From the NCBI GenBank assembly GCA_964246745.1, contig CAXTRK010000007.1:43803-107802 (forward strand): DNA of 64,000 bases. The letters run 5' to 3'. The position numbers were made by a program, and so were the translations under genes. The stretch comes from Lichenicoccus sp964246745 (GTDB taxonomy: Bacteria > Pseudomonadota > Alphaproteobacteria > Acetobacterales > Acetobacteraceae). The notes beneath the pieces were generated by a model. That model saw only the letters and a program-made list of their open reading frames with translations, did not search any database and was not told the DNA's origin. Shown here piece after piece: positions 52,381 to 61,900 of the stretch; within the stretch, counting starts at the first letter, position 1; every line of letters begins with the position of its first letter.

Positions 52381-55361
52381 TCCTGCTTTACAACACCAAC
52401 GCCACGCTCAATCCCAACGCCTACCTGACGCTGGCGATCGAGGACGCGCTGCGCGCGCTGGTCGGCGCGCGAGGCGTCACGCGGGTGGACGCGCGCACGC
52501 TGGCGCCGGCGGCGGCGGCTGGCGGGTGCAGGCTGCTGCTTTGCATCGATGGGCAGCGTCTCGACGCCGGCCTGATCGCGCGGGTCAAGCCCGCTGTGGG
52601 CCGCGTCGCGCTGTGGGTGTTCGAAGACCCGTTCATGCTCGATTACAATCTCGGCAATCTCGACCTGTTCGACCTGGTCTTCACCAACGACCCGTCCTGC
52701 GCCGCCGCCTATGGCAGCCGTGGCTACTATCTGCCGCTCGCGGCAAGTCCGGCCTTGCAGCGCCGCGCGGTGCTGGACGACACGCATCTGCGCACCGACA
52801 TCTTCTTTGCCGGCACGATGTGGCCGAACCGGATCGCGGCGCTGCGCCGGGTGATCGCGGCCTTTCCCGACGCCACGATGAAGCTGGTCTGCCCGACCAA
52901 CGAATACCTGCCGCCGCTGCCGACGCAGATTGCCGAACGCGCCATTTCCCGACCGATCAGCCATGCCGCCTTCATCGACTTCGCCAATGCCAGCCGGGTC
53001 ACCCTGACCCTGTTCCGCGATTACGCCAGCCACGGCGCCGCTGGATTTGCGACGGCGCCAGGACCGCGATTGTTCGAGTTGGGCTTGGCCGGCACGGCGC
53101 AGGTCGTCTGCCGCGACCCGCGCATGCCAAGCCGCCATTTCGACGGGCTCGACGGGATCTCGATCGAGACCGGCGAGACTCTGAACCGGCGCATTTGCGA
53201 GATCCTGGCCGACCCGCGCCTCCGACATGATCTCGCAACGCGGGCGCAGAACTCGGTGCTCGGAGCGCACGACTATCAGCATCGCCTGCGCGCTCTTCTG
53301 GCGCAATGCGCGATCGAGCCCGGTGCCCCGGCGCCTGCGGCAATGCCGCCCAAGCCGCGCAAGCGGTTGCGTGTGTTGATGTGCACGCATTCGACCGTAC
53401 AGGATCAGGCCTGGGGCGGCGTCGAAGTCCATCAACAGATGCTCTGCGCCCACCTTGAGCGTGACGTCGAGGCGTTTACCTGGGTTCGCAGGAATGGCAC
53501 CTGTCTGCTGCTTGATCAGCGCGGTCGGATACTGGAACGATTCGACGGCGAGGATATCGGCTGGCTCGACGTGCTTTGCGACGCCTTCGAGGAGAGGCAT
53601 TTCTCCAACGTGCTGTCGAGCTACGACATCGACATCGTGCATTTCCAGCATCTCGGCCATCACCCCGCCTCGCTGCCGCTGATCGCGAAGAGCGCGGGGT
53701 GCGGCACGGTGCTGTCCGTGCACGACTTCTTTCTCGTCTGCGCCCGCTACAACCTGCTCGATCACGAGCAGAAATTCTGCGACATCGGCACGCGCGCGAT
53801 CAGCGCCTGCACGATCTGCCTGGGTGCGGCCGAAGCGCTGCCGGCCGGTGCGCAGCAGCAGCGACGCGGCTTCATCGAACTGGTGCTCGCTAGCGTTGAC
53901 CTGCTGCTGTTCGGCTCGCGCCAGTCCGAGACCCTGATCCAGCAGATCTATCCGCAAACGCGGGCGATGCGCAGGCTGGTGCTGGGGGTCCCCGCGCCGC
54001 CCGCCGCAGTGCCGCGGGCCGGCCGCAATGCCGATGCCGACACCCCCGATGCTGACATCAATGCCGCGCTGGAGGTGATGGTGATCGGCAATTTTCTGCG
54101 CACCAAGGGCGCCGACACGGTGCTCGCCGTGATCGATGCCGCGCCGCCGGAGCGGTTTCGTTTCCACATTCTAGGCGAGGCCGAGCCGCGATACCTGCAG
54201 CCGCTGGCGGCCTTCGGTGAGCGCGTCGTCTATCACGGGCGCCATGCTCCCGGAGCGTTATCGCTCTCGCATGGCCAGGTGGCGTTGCATCTGTCGATCT
54301 GGCCGGAGACCTGGTGCCTCTCGCTGTCGGAGGCGTGGGAAGCCGGTCTGATCCCGATTGTGACCGACATCGGGGCGCTCGGCGAACGCGTGGCACACGG
54401 CGTCGACGGCTTCAAGGTCCGCGTCGGCGACGCCGGCGCCGTGCTCGACCTGCTGGAGATGCTGCGCGCCAACCCGTCTCTGCGCGCGCGGATCAGGCGC
54501 GGGATCGGCCCGCATCTCTGGACCGATGCCGCGGCTTATGCCGCCCGCATCCTGGCCGAGTATCACTCGCTGACGCCGAAAGTGCCACTCGGCGTCGGCC
54601 GCGCGCTCGGGCTTGAGGTTTCCCGGCTGCATCTGCTGGCCACGCCGCGCTGGAAGGAACTTGCCGGCCCGCGCCATATCCTCGATGCCCAGGCGGAGTG
54701 CCCGGTGCGCCTTGAGCTGCCGCAAAGCATCGCCGGCTTCGCCTCGATCCAGCAATGCAGCGCCTATGTCGATGCGATCTGCGGCGAGGAGACCGATCCG
54801 GGCCGTCGGGACCGGCCGGGGGAAGTCCATAGGGTCGAGGGGTTCTCTCCGGTGCCGCGCTTCAGCATCCAGGGCTGGATTTTCCATCCTGATGCGAGCC
54901 AGGCGGGCCAGGTCTTCGTCTGCCTGCTGCACCAGGGCAACCGGCACGTGGTATTCCTCGAGGCTGAGCGGGTCGCGCGGGCGGATGTGCATGCCACCCA
55001 TCCGGATGCGCCGCTGCGTTCCGGCTACAGCGCCGAAATCACGCTCCGTGGCAAGTGGGCGGACGGAGAATATGCCATCGGCGTCCTCGTGGTGATCAGC
55101 GGCCAGGCCGCCTTTCAGCTCTCTCGTCACCTGGTCTGGTTACTGGACGGCATGGTCACGGCACTTGCCACGGCGCATCCGGGCGACGACGCGGTGCTGC
55201 GTGGGTTTGCCCGCGTGTTCGCGTCCTCGCCGGCCGCTGAACGGTTCGGGTTCGAGCAAAAAACACCACCGACGAGGCCTCTGCCCCCAGCCGCGAAGTG
55301 CCGGAAACCGCACCCGGCGCGCGCGCAGAAGCTGCTCGCGGACGTGGTCCAAAGCGTTTGA
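52377..55361 (+). CDS. Two-domain CgeB/GT4 glycosyltransferase with C-terminal beta-domain (cassette 1)
   Basis: A 994-aa protein. Residues about 1-325 form a CgeB-like GT-B unit (LYNTNATLNPNAYLTL, WVFEDPFMLDYNLGN, FFAGTMWPNRIAALRR, LVCPTNEYLPPLP). Residues about 330-735 form a GT4 unit (LMCTHSTVQDQAWGGVEVHQQ, VHFQHLGHHPASLP, SVHDFFLVCARYNLL, IGNFLRTKGAD, HLSIWPETWCLSLSEAWEAG). Residues about 828-930 hold one copy of an unnamed domain with GWIFHP, DAPLRSGYSAEITLRGKW and GEYAIGVLV. A basic, Pro-rich tail ends it. GTG start coupled to the CgeB gene. Paralogue of the protein at 58963. Confidence 0.85.
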   Translation: MILLYNTNATLNPNAYLTLAIEDALRALVGARGVTRVDARTLAPAAAAGGCRLLLCIDGQRLDAGLIARVKPAVGRVALWVFEDPFMLDYNLGNLDLFDLVFTNDPSCAAAYGSRGYYLPLAASPALQRRAVLDDTHLRTDIFFAGTMWPNRIAALRRVIAAFPDATMKLVCPTNEYLPPLPTQIAERAISRPISHAAFIDFANASRVTLTLFRDYASHGAAGFATAPGPRLFELGLAGTAQVVCRDPRMPSRHFDGLDGISIETGETLNRRICEILADPRLRHDLATRAQNSVLGAHDYQHRLRALLAQCAIEPGAPAPAAMPPKPRKRLRVLMCTHSTVQDQAWGGVEVHQQMLCAHLERDVEAFTWVRRNGTCLLLDQRGRILERFDGEDIGWLDVLCDAFEERHFSNVLSSYDIDIVHFQHLGHHPASLPLIAKSAGCGTVLSVHDFFLVCARYNLLDHEQKFCDIGTRAISACTICLGAAEALPAGAQQQRRGFIELVLASVDLLLFGSRQSETLIQQIYPQTRAMRRLVLGVPAPPAAVPRAGRNADADTPDADINAALEVMVIGNFLRTKGADTVLAVIDAAPPERFRFHILGEAEPRYLQPLAAFGERVVYHGRHAPGALSLSHGQVALHLSIWPETWCLSLSEAWEAGLIPIVTDIGALGERVAHGVDGFKVRVGDAGAVLDLLEMLRANPSLRARIRRGIGPHLWTDAAAYAARILAEYHSLTPKVPLGVGRALGLEVSRLHLLATPRWKELAGPRHILDAQAECPVRLELPQSIAGFASIQQCSAYVDAICGEETDPGRRDRPGEVHRVEGFSPVPRFSIQGWIFHPDASQAGQVFVCLLHQGNRHVVFLEAERVARADVHATHPDAPLRSGYSAEITLRGKWADGEYAIGVLVVISGQAAFQLSRHLVWLLDGMVTALATAHPGDDAVLRGFARVFASSPAAERFGFEQKTPPTRPLPPAAKCRKPHPARAQKLLADVVQSV

Positions 55362-55412
55362 ATAATCCGGCGGCGCAGCAAGCCGCCGACCGTTTCGGGA
55401 GCATTTGAGGGA

Positions 55413-58010
55413 ATGTTGGACAAGGTCAGAGAGCGTGTCAGGCTGGTCATCTGGGATCTGGACGAGACCTTCTGGAAAGGCACGCTGACCGAAGGCGGGG
55501 TTTCCCGCAACGACAAGGCTGCCGACGCGGTCGTGGCGCTGGCGCGGCGGGGGATCGTCAGTGCGATCTGCTCAAAGAACGACCTTGAGCCGGTGCAACG
55601 CATCCTGAGCGAGTGGAACCTCTGGGACTATTTCATTTTCCCGAGCGTGAACTGGCAAGCCAAGGGTCCACGCATCAAGGCTCTGGTCGAGGCGGTGCAG
55701 CTTCGGCCGGAGACGATCCTGTTCGTCGACGACAATCCGATGAACCTCAAGGAGGCGCTGCATTTCGTCCCAGGCCTGCAGGTCTCGGACGAGACCATCA
55801 TCGATACGATACTGGAAGATAAACTCTTCACCGGCAAGAAAGACATCTCGCTTACCCGCCTCGGCCATTACAAGCTGCTGGAGACGCGTCATCAGGACCA
55901 GGTCGCGGCCGGCGACAATGTTTACGATTTCCTGCGCGCCAGCGGCATCACGGTCGAGATCGAGCACGATGTCGAATCCCATATCGACCGCGCCATCGAG
56001 CTGATCAACCGCACCAACCAGCTCAACTTCATCAAGGCACGTCTGCCCGAGGACATCGAGGAAGCCCGCGCGGCGCTGCGCCAGCATCTGAGCAACTTCT
56101 TCGTTCAGGCCGGTCTCGTGCGAGTGCGCGACAAATACGGCGATTACGGCTTCGTCGGCTTCTTTGTGCAGCACCGCGGCGCCGCGTTCCAGGACCTCGC
56201 CTACTACTGCTTCTCCTGCCGCACGCTCGGAATGTATGTCGAGCTTTGGCTCTATCGCAGGCTCGGGCGCCCGCGCATCACCGTTGCGGGCGAGGTGCTG
56301 ACCGACCTCCAGGACGAGACCATCCCGTGCGACTGGATCACCCTCTACGATCCCGACGAGGCCGACAGCCGCGCCGAGATCAAGCCTATCGGCACGATGT
56401 TCATTGGCGGCGGCTGCGATCTCGAGGCGGTCGCGCATTACGTCACCATCCATGCCGGCACACTGCATCTCCGGCTGAACACCAGCCGTGCCGGCATCGA
56501 AGTCCGACGCGACCATTCACAGATGCTGCGCTATGCGCTGGACGGCGTCGGCGACGAACGGTTGGCGCCGATGCTGAGCCTTGGCTATAGCGAACAGGAT
56601 CTGGAGCGGCCGTCGTCCGTTCTGTTGTCTTCGCACGTCTGGCTGCTGAGTTTCTCTGCGGATGCGCATTACCAACTCTACCGCAACCGCCGCACCGGCG
56701 ATGTCGTGCCGTTCTCTCCGGCCGCACTCGGCCACAACGATCTGTTCGAGCTGTCCGACGCCCAGATCGCCGAACGCCGGCCAACGCCGGCCGCACTCGC
56801 CGCCATCGCGTCCTTGCGCGAAAACTACGAACCGATCGGGCGAATTGATGAGGACCGCTTCAAGGACAATGTCCGCGCGATCCTGAGAGCGGCACCCCCC
56901 GCGACACGTGTGCTGGTGCTGCTGATGGGAGAGCACGTTTTCGCCGGAATGGCGGAAGTCGCCGGGCGCCACGTGCGGCAGAACCGCTGGCTCGGCGAGC
57001 TGCTCTCCGAGTTTCCGGGCGCGAGCGCGTTGCGTATGGACGACTACATCACCCGCCCCGAGGATCTGACAGGGCCCACGCATTTCGAGCGCCTGGTCTA
57101 TCAGCGGCTGGCCACGCACGTAATCGAGATCGCGCGCACCGTCCCCGAGTTGGACCCCGAGTTTGGGCCGCGTGGCGCCAAGTGGTATTTCGCCATCACC
57201 CGCGCCACGCTGGATGCTGACCCTGACCAGGGCTTCCGCGACTGCATACGCGCCGCGGTCGCCTCCGCCAGGCGCAACACCGCGCTGCGCCCGCACATGA
57301 TCTATGACGGTCCGGAGGACGATTTCACCGAGGAGATGCGCGCCCAGGGCGTCAAGGTCCTGCTGCACCGGATCAGCTTTCACGATCGCCTCCGGCTTGC
57401 TCAGGAACAGCAGCGTCCGGAGTGGCCGGACTATATGAAGACCGCCGAGGGCGCCTTCATGCGGCTCGAAATGGGTGTTCTGGAGACCGAGGAGACGCAT
57501 GTTCTCTACACCGACTGCGACGTTCTGTTCGAGCAGCCTGTCAGCATCGATCATCTGCGCCCGGAGGTGTTCGCCATCGGGCCGCAATTCGACAGAAATT
57601 CATTTTACGAGGACGTGAATTGCGGCGTCATGGTGCTGAACGTCGAGCGGCTCCGTCGTGACCGCCTGGCTCTGGTCGAGTTCATGTGCGAGAACTTTGC
57701 CCGGATCGGCGGCTACGACCAGGAACTTCTGCAGCTCTATTACAAGGGCCGCTGGGACCCTCTGCCGCCGGTCTATAACTGGAAGCCGCACTGGGGCGCG
57801 CAGCCGAACGCCAGGATCGTGCACTTCCATGGCCCGAAGCCGGCGGCTGCGGCCAAGCTGCTCGACGATGCCGACTATCGCGGCAGCGATCCGGTGTTCC
57901 AGGCTTGGCGACACTGGTTTTTTGTAGCGCCCGCGGCCTATGACCATTACGTAAAACGCTGGAAGGCGGTCCTTGCCGAGGGCTGCGGAAAAGGACCGAT
58001 AAGCCAATGA
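55413..58010 (+). CDS. FkbH (HAD-IIIC) - GT8 fusion protein
   Basis: An 865-aa multidomain protein. Residues about 8-150 are a HAD-IIIC/FkbH domain (VIWDLDETFWKGTL with D15 and D17; SKNDLEPVQRIL; ILFVDDNPMN). A GNAT-like part follows to about 310 (INRTNQLNFIKARLP, DKYGDYGFVGFFVQHRG, YCFSCRTLGMYVE). A third part (about 490-590) may be SGNH-like (VLLMGEHVFAGMAEV). Residues about 660-860 resemble a GT8 glycosyltransferase (HVLYTDCDVLFEQPV, NCGVMVLNVERLRRDRLALV, KPHWGAQPNARIVHFHGPKP). It probably makes or attaches a modified acyl/glyceryl-type group and a sugar. Its stop overlaps the next start. Confidence 0.82.
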   Translation: MLDKVRERVRLVIWDLDETFWKGTLTEGGVSRNDKAADAVVALARRGIVSAICSKNDLEPVQRILSEWNLWDYFIFPSVNWQAKGPRIKALVEAVQLRPETILFVDDNPMNLKEALHFVPGLQVSDETIIDTILEDKLFTGKKDISLTRLGHYKLLETRHQDQVAAGDNVYDFLRASGITVEIEHDVESHIDRAIELINRTNQLNFIKARLPEDIEEARAALRQHLSNFFVQAGLVRVRDKYGDYGFVGFFVQHRGAAFQDLAYYCFSCRTLGMYVELWLYRRLGRPRITVAGEVLTDLQDETIPCDWITLYDPDEADSRAEIKPIGTMFIGGGCDLEAVAHYVTIHAGTLHLRLNTSRAGIEVRRDHSQMLRYALDGVGDERLAPMLSLGYSEQDLERPSSVLLSSHVWLLSFSADAHYQLYRNRRTGDVVPFSPAALGHNDLFELSDAQIAERRPTPAALAAIASLRENYEPIGRIDEDRFKDNVRAILRAAPPATRVLVLLMGEHVFAGMAEVAGRHVRQNRWLGELLSEFPGASALRMDDYITRPEDLTGPTHFERLVYQRLATHVIEIARTVPELDPEFGPRGAKWYFAITRATLDADPDQGFRDCIRAAVASARRNTALRPHMIYDGPEDDFTEEMRAQGVKVLLHRISFHDRLRLAQEQQRPEWPDYMKTAEGAFMRLEMGVLETEETHVLYTDCDVLFEQPVSIDHLRPEVFAIGPQFDRNSFYEDVNCGVMVLNVERLRRDRLALVEFMCENFARIGGYDQELLQLYYKGRWDPLPPVYNWKPHWGAQPNARIVHFHGPKPAAAAKLLDDADYRGSDPVFQAWRHWFFVAPAAYDHYVKRWKAVLAEGCGKGPISQ

Positions 58011-58966
58011 AGGTGCTGATCTGCAGCGGCGGCCGCTACGAGTCACAAGCCAACGCGCAGGTGAGCCGGTCTATCATGGACGGATGGATCGAGTATCTGG
58101 GCGCGGACAACGTCATCTCCGCGAACATCAGCGGCGCCGCCGCGGTCGTGGCGAGCATGCAGCCGGACGTTGTCCTTGGCATCGGCTCCTATCTGCCGGA
58201 AAGCACCTATTTCGGCGAAGTCAGCCGCGAGGCGCGCAGGCTCGGCAAGGCCACGGTGTTCTGGGCGACCGAGGACCCTTATGAGCAGGACGCGCACTAC
58301 CGCATCGAGCACGATTTCGACGCGATCTTCTCATGTGATCATTGGAGCGTGAACTTCTACACGCATTCCAGCACCTTCCATTTGCCTCTGGCGGGCTGCC
58401 ATAAGCGCCATTATACGCCGATCAGCGCCACACGCGAAAAGACCATCGATGTGATGTTCTGCGGCGTCGCCTTCACCAGCCGACAGGAAGTGGTCGAGGA
58501 CCTGCGCTCGAGCCTCTACGGTCTTGATCTCTGTTTCATCGGCCCTGGCTGGGCAAAGTTCGGCCACGGCTTTTCCGATCGGCGCATCGACAAGGCGCAG
58601 CTCATCGAGCTCTATCAGAAATCCAGGATCGTGCTCAATCTCGGCCGCAGCCTGCATTTCGAGAACCGCCGCTACATGATCACGCCGTCGTCGCCGGGAC
58701 CTCGCACCTTCGAGGCCGCCCTTGCCGGCACTGTGCAATTGTTTCACGAGGATACCTACGAAATCCGGCGCTACTTCACCAAGGACGAAGTGCCCGCCTT
58801 TTCCAATCAGGTCGAGTTCGATCGGCTGCTGGCTTACTATCTTGCCGAACCGGAACGCGGTCTCAGGACCGCCGAACTCGCACAGAAGCGCGCCCTCTCT
58901 GAACATACCTACGCTCATCGGGCTCGCCATGTCGTCGAAACGATCAAGACACAAGGGCTGGCATGA
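58007..58966 (+). CDS. CgeB-like glycosyltransferase (cassette 2)
   Basis: A 319-aa paralogue of the protein at 51364, aligning over the whole length: MKVLICSGGRYESQANAQVS, SYLPESTYFGEVSREARR, FWATEDPYEQDAHYRIEHDF, FHLPLAGCHKRHY, VLNLGRSLHFENRRYMITPS, and GPRTFEAALAG. GT-B fold of the CgeB/DUF3880 kind is inferred. The ATG overlaps the FkbH-GT8 stop and its own stop overlaps the next gene's ATG, so it is fully coupled in the operon. Substrate unknown. Confidence 0.87.
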   Translation: MKVLICSGGRYESQANAQVSRSIMDGWIEYLGADNVISANISGAAAVVASMQPDVVLGIGSYLPESTYFGEVSREARRLGKATVFWATEDPYEQDAHYRIEHDFDAIFSCDHWSVNFYTHSSTFHLPLAGCHKRHYTPISATREKTIDVMFCGVAFTSRQEVVEDLRSSLYGLDLCFIGPGWAKFGHGFSDRRIDKAQLIELYQKSRIVLNLGRSLHFENRRYMITPSSPGPRTFEAALAGTVQLFHEDTYEIRRYFTKDEVPAFSNQVEFDRLLAYYLAEPERGLRTAELAQKRALSEHTYAHRARHVVETIKTQGLA

Positions 58967-61900
58967 CCGTCCTCTACAATACCAACTTCACGCATAATCC
59001 GAACTCCTATCTTACCCTCGCGGTGCTCGATGCCGCACGCGAGGTGTTCGGCGACGGCAACGTCGTTCTCGCCGACAACCGTTCGCTGGCGCCGCTTGCG
59101 GCAAGCGGCGCGCACGACATCCTTGTCTGCCTCGATGGCCAGCGCCTGCACGAGGGTCTGTTGCGCCGTGTGCGTCGCGCCTTCCGCTGCATGGTGCTGT
59201 GGCTGTTCGAAGATCCGTTCATGCTGGATTACAATATCCAGAACATCGACCTGTTCGACCATATCTTCACCAACGATCCGGCCTGCGTCGGCGCCTATGG
59301 CGGCAAGGGACATTATCTGCCGCTGGCCGCAAGCCATCGTTTCCATTTCCGCGCGATCAAGCCCGATGCGGAGCTGGACTACGACATCTTTTTCGCAGGC
59401 ACCATGTGGCCGAACCGCATCCGGAGCCTGCGGCGGATCATCGGCGCCTTCCCGGACGCACGGCTCAAGCTGGTCTGCCCGACCAACGAATATCTGCCGC
59501 CGCTGCCCTCCGATCTCGCCCGCCGCGCCATCCAATGGCCGATCAGCCATGAATCCTTCGTCGACTTTGCCAACGCCAGCCGTGTCACGCTGACCATGTT
59601 CCGCGACTACGCCAGCCACGGCGATGCCGGCGAGGCGGCGGCGCCCGGACCGCGGCTCTACGAGCTTGCTCTGGCTGGCACCGCCCAGGTGGTGGAATGC
59701 AGCGAGGCGATGGACAGGGCGCACTTCGATGCCACCCCGGGCGTCGAGGTGGTGAGCGACTCAGCACAGCTCGTGGAGGCGGTTCGCCGGCTGCTGGAAA
59801 GTCCCACGCTCCGCGCTGAGCGTGCCGTGCAGACGCAGCGTCAGGTGGCGGAGGCGCAGCTTTACACCCACCGGCTGCGCGGCATGCGCGAGATCACCGG
59901 CGCCCGCTTTGAGGCAAGCGTGGCGGAAGCGGCGCCGATCAGCCGCAAGCTCCGCGTGCTGATGTGCACGCATTCAACCATGCATCGCCATGAGTGGGGC
60001 GGCGTCGAGGTCTATCAGCAGACCTTATCCGCCATGTTCGAGCGCGAGGTCGACGTGCTGTTCTGGCTGCGCCGCGATGGCCAGTGCCGCCTGATGAATG
60101 ATCGCGGCGTCGTGCTGGAGCGCTTCGACATGCACGATATCGGCTGGCTCGACAGCCTTGCCGACGCGCCAGAGGAGATTGCCTTCTCCAACGTTCTCGG
60201 CCAGTACAGCATCGATCTGGTGCATTTCCAGCATCTCGGCCATCATGCCGCCTCTCTGCCGATCATCGCCAAAAGTGCGGGCGTCGGCACCGTCTTCTCC
60301 GCGCACGACTTCTTTCTGATCTGCTCCCGCTACAACCTTCTCAACCACGAGCAGGTGTTCTGCGACATCGGACATAAGTCGATCAGCGCCTGCGACATCT
60401 GCCTGCGCATCTCCGAGAAGGTCGAGGCCGGCGCGCAACAGACGCGTCGCGCCTTCATGGCCGAGGTGATCCGTTCGATCGACGTGTTCCTGTTCGGCAC
60501 CGCCTATTCCGAGTGGCTGACGATGCGTATCTATCCGGAGCTGGCGAACCGGCGCCGCGCCATCCTCGGCATTCCGATGCCGGCCAGCACAGTCATCGAC
60601 ACGGCCTCCGCGCCCGTCGAGGCCGAGGACGCGCCCCTCGTGGTTGCCATCGTCGGCAACGTGCTGCGGGCGAAAGGAGCCGACGCCCTGATCAGCCTGA
60701 TCGAGGAGGCCAACCCGCATCTGTTCCGCTTCCATGTGCTGGGGCACGCGGAGGACGCCTATTCGGATGTGTTTGCACGCTGGAGCAAGCCGAACGTGAC
60801 CTATCACGGCCGCTACGCTCCCGGCGATCTTGCCAAGGTTGCAGGTGCTGACGTCGCCTTGCATTTGTCGATCTGGCCCGAGACCTACTGCATCTCGTTG
60901 TCGGAGGTGTGGCAGGCTGGCCTGATACCGATCGTGAGCGATATCGGCGCCTTAGGCGACCGCGTTGATCATGGCAAGAACGGCTTCAAGGTGCGCGTCG
61001 GCGACACCAGCGCCGTGCTGGATACTCTCGAGCTGTTGCGCGCGAGCCCTGCCGTGCGACGGGCGATGCGCGCCAATATCGGCCCGCACCTGTGGACTGA
61101 GACGCGCGCCTATGCCGCCTCGCTGCTGGCGATCTACCGCTCGGTGACGCCGGTGCGTCCGCTCGGCGATGTCGGCCTCGGGCTGGATGCGGGCCAGGTG
61201 CATCTGCTGCCGCACCCAAGCTGGAAGATCCTCGCACCCCCGCGACATATCTTCGATCCGAGCAGGCGTTCGAGCCTGCGTCTGGAGCTCCCCCACACCA
61301 TACAGGACTGGAGCCATATCCAGGGCTCCGAGGTCTATATCGACGCGGTCTGCGGCCAAACCCCCGCGATGCTGTCGAAGCATGGCTTCGAAGCCGCCGA
61401 GACCCTGCATGTCAGCGGCTGGACCTTCGTGCCGAACGTACACGTCGGCGGCCAGGTGGAACTCGCCCTCGTCGGAGACGGCGAGGGCCCGATCATCTTC
61501 TTTGCCGCCTCTCGCGACGTGCGCGACGACATCATGTCGAAGTTCGCCTCCGCCCCACGCCGTTCCGGCTTCGCCGGCGAGATCGCGCTGCGCGGCAAAT
61601 GGTGCGAAGGCAGCTACCGCGTCGCCATCATCAACAGCTTCGGCGACCGCGCCGCCTTCTGCCTGACCCAGCTCCAGGTGGAGGTCGCGGCCGGCACGGT
61701 GACGGGCGCTGCGCTGTCGCCTCCGTCGAACGACGCCGTGATCCGTGCTTTCTACCGCGTCTCCGAACAGACTGGCGAGGATCGCAACGCAACCCTGCCG
61801 CGTCTGCCGGTCAAGCAGGACGCCTGGCGCTCGGAACCGAAGCTGCGGCATCACATCGACAATCTCTGCGACAGCTCGGAGCTTCCGACCAGCCTGTTCA

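Noticed and set aside
52323..54167. 614-aa minus-strand open frame inside the CgeB/GT4 gene
   Set aside because: Antisense to a protein with clear glycosyltransferase motifs; similar shadows occur in the paralogous cassette, as expected from codon structure.
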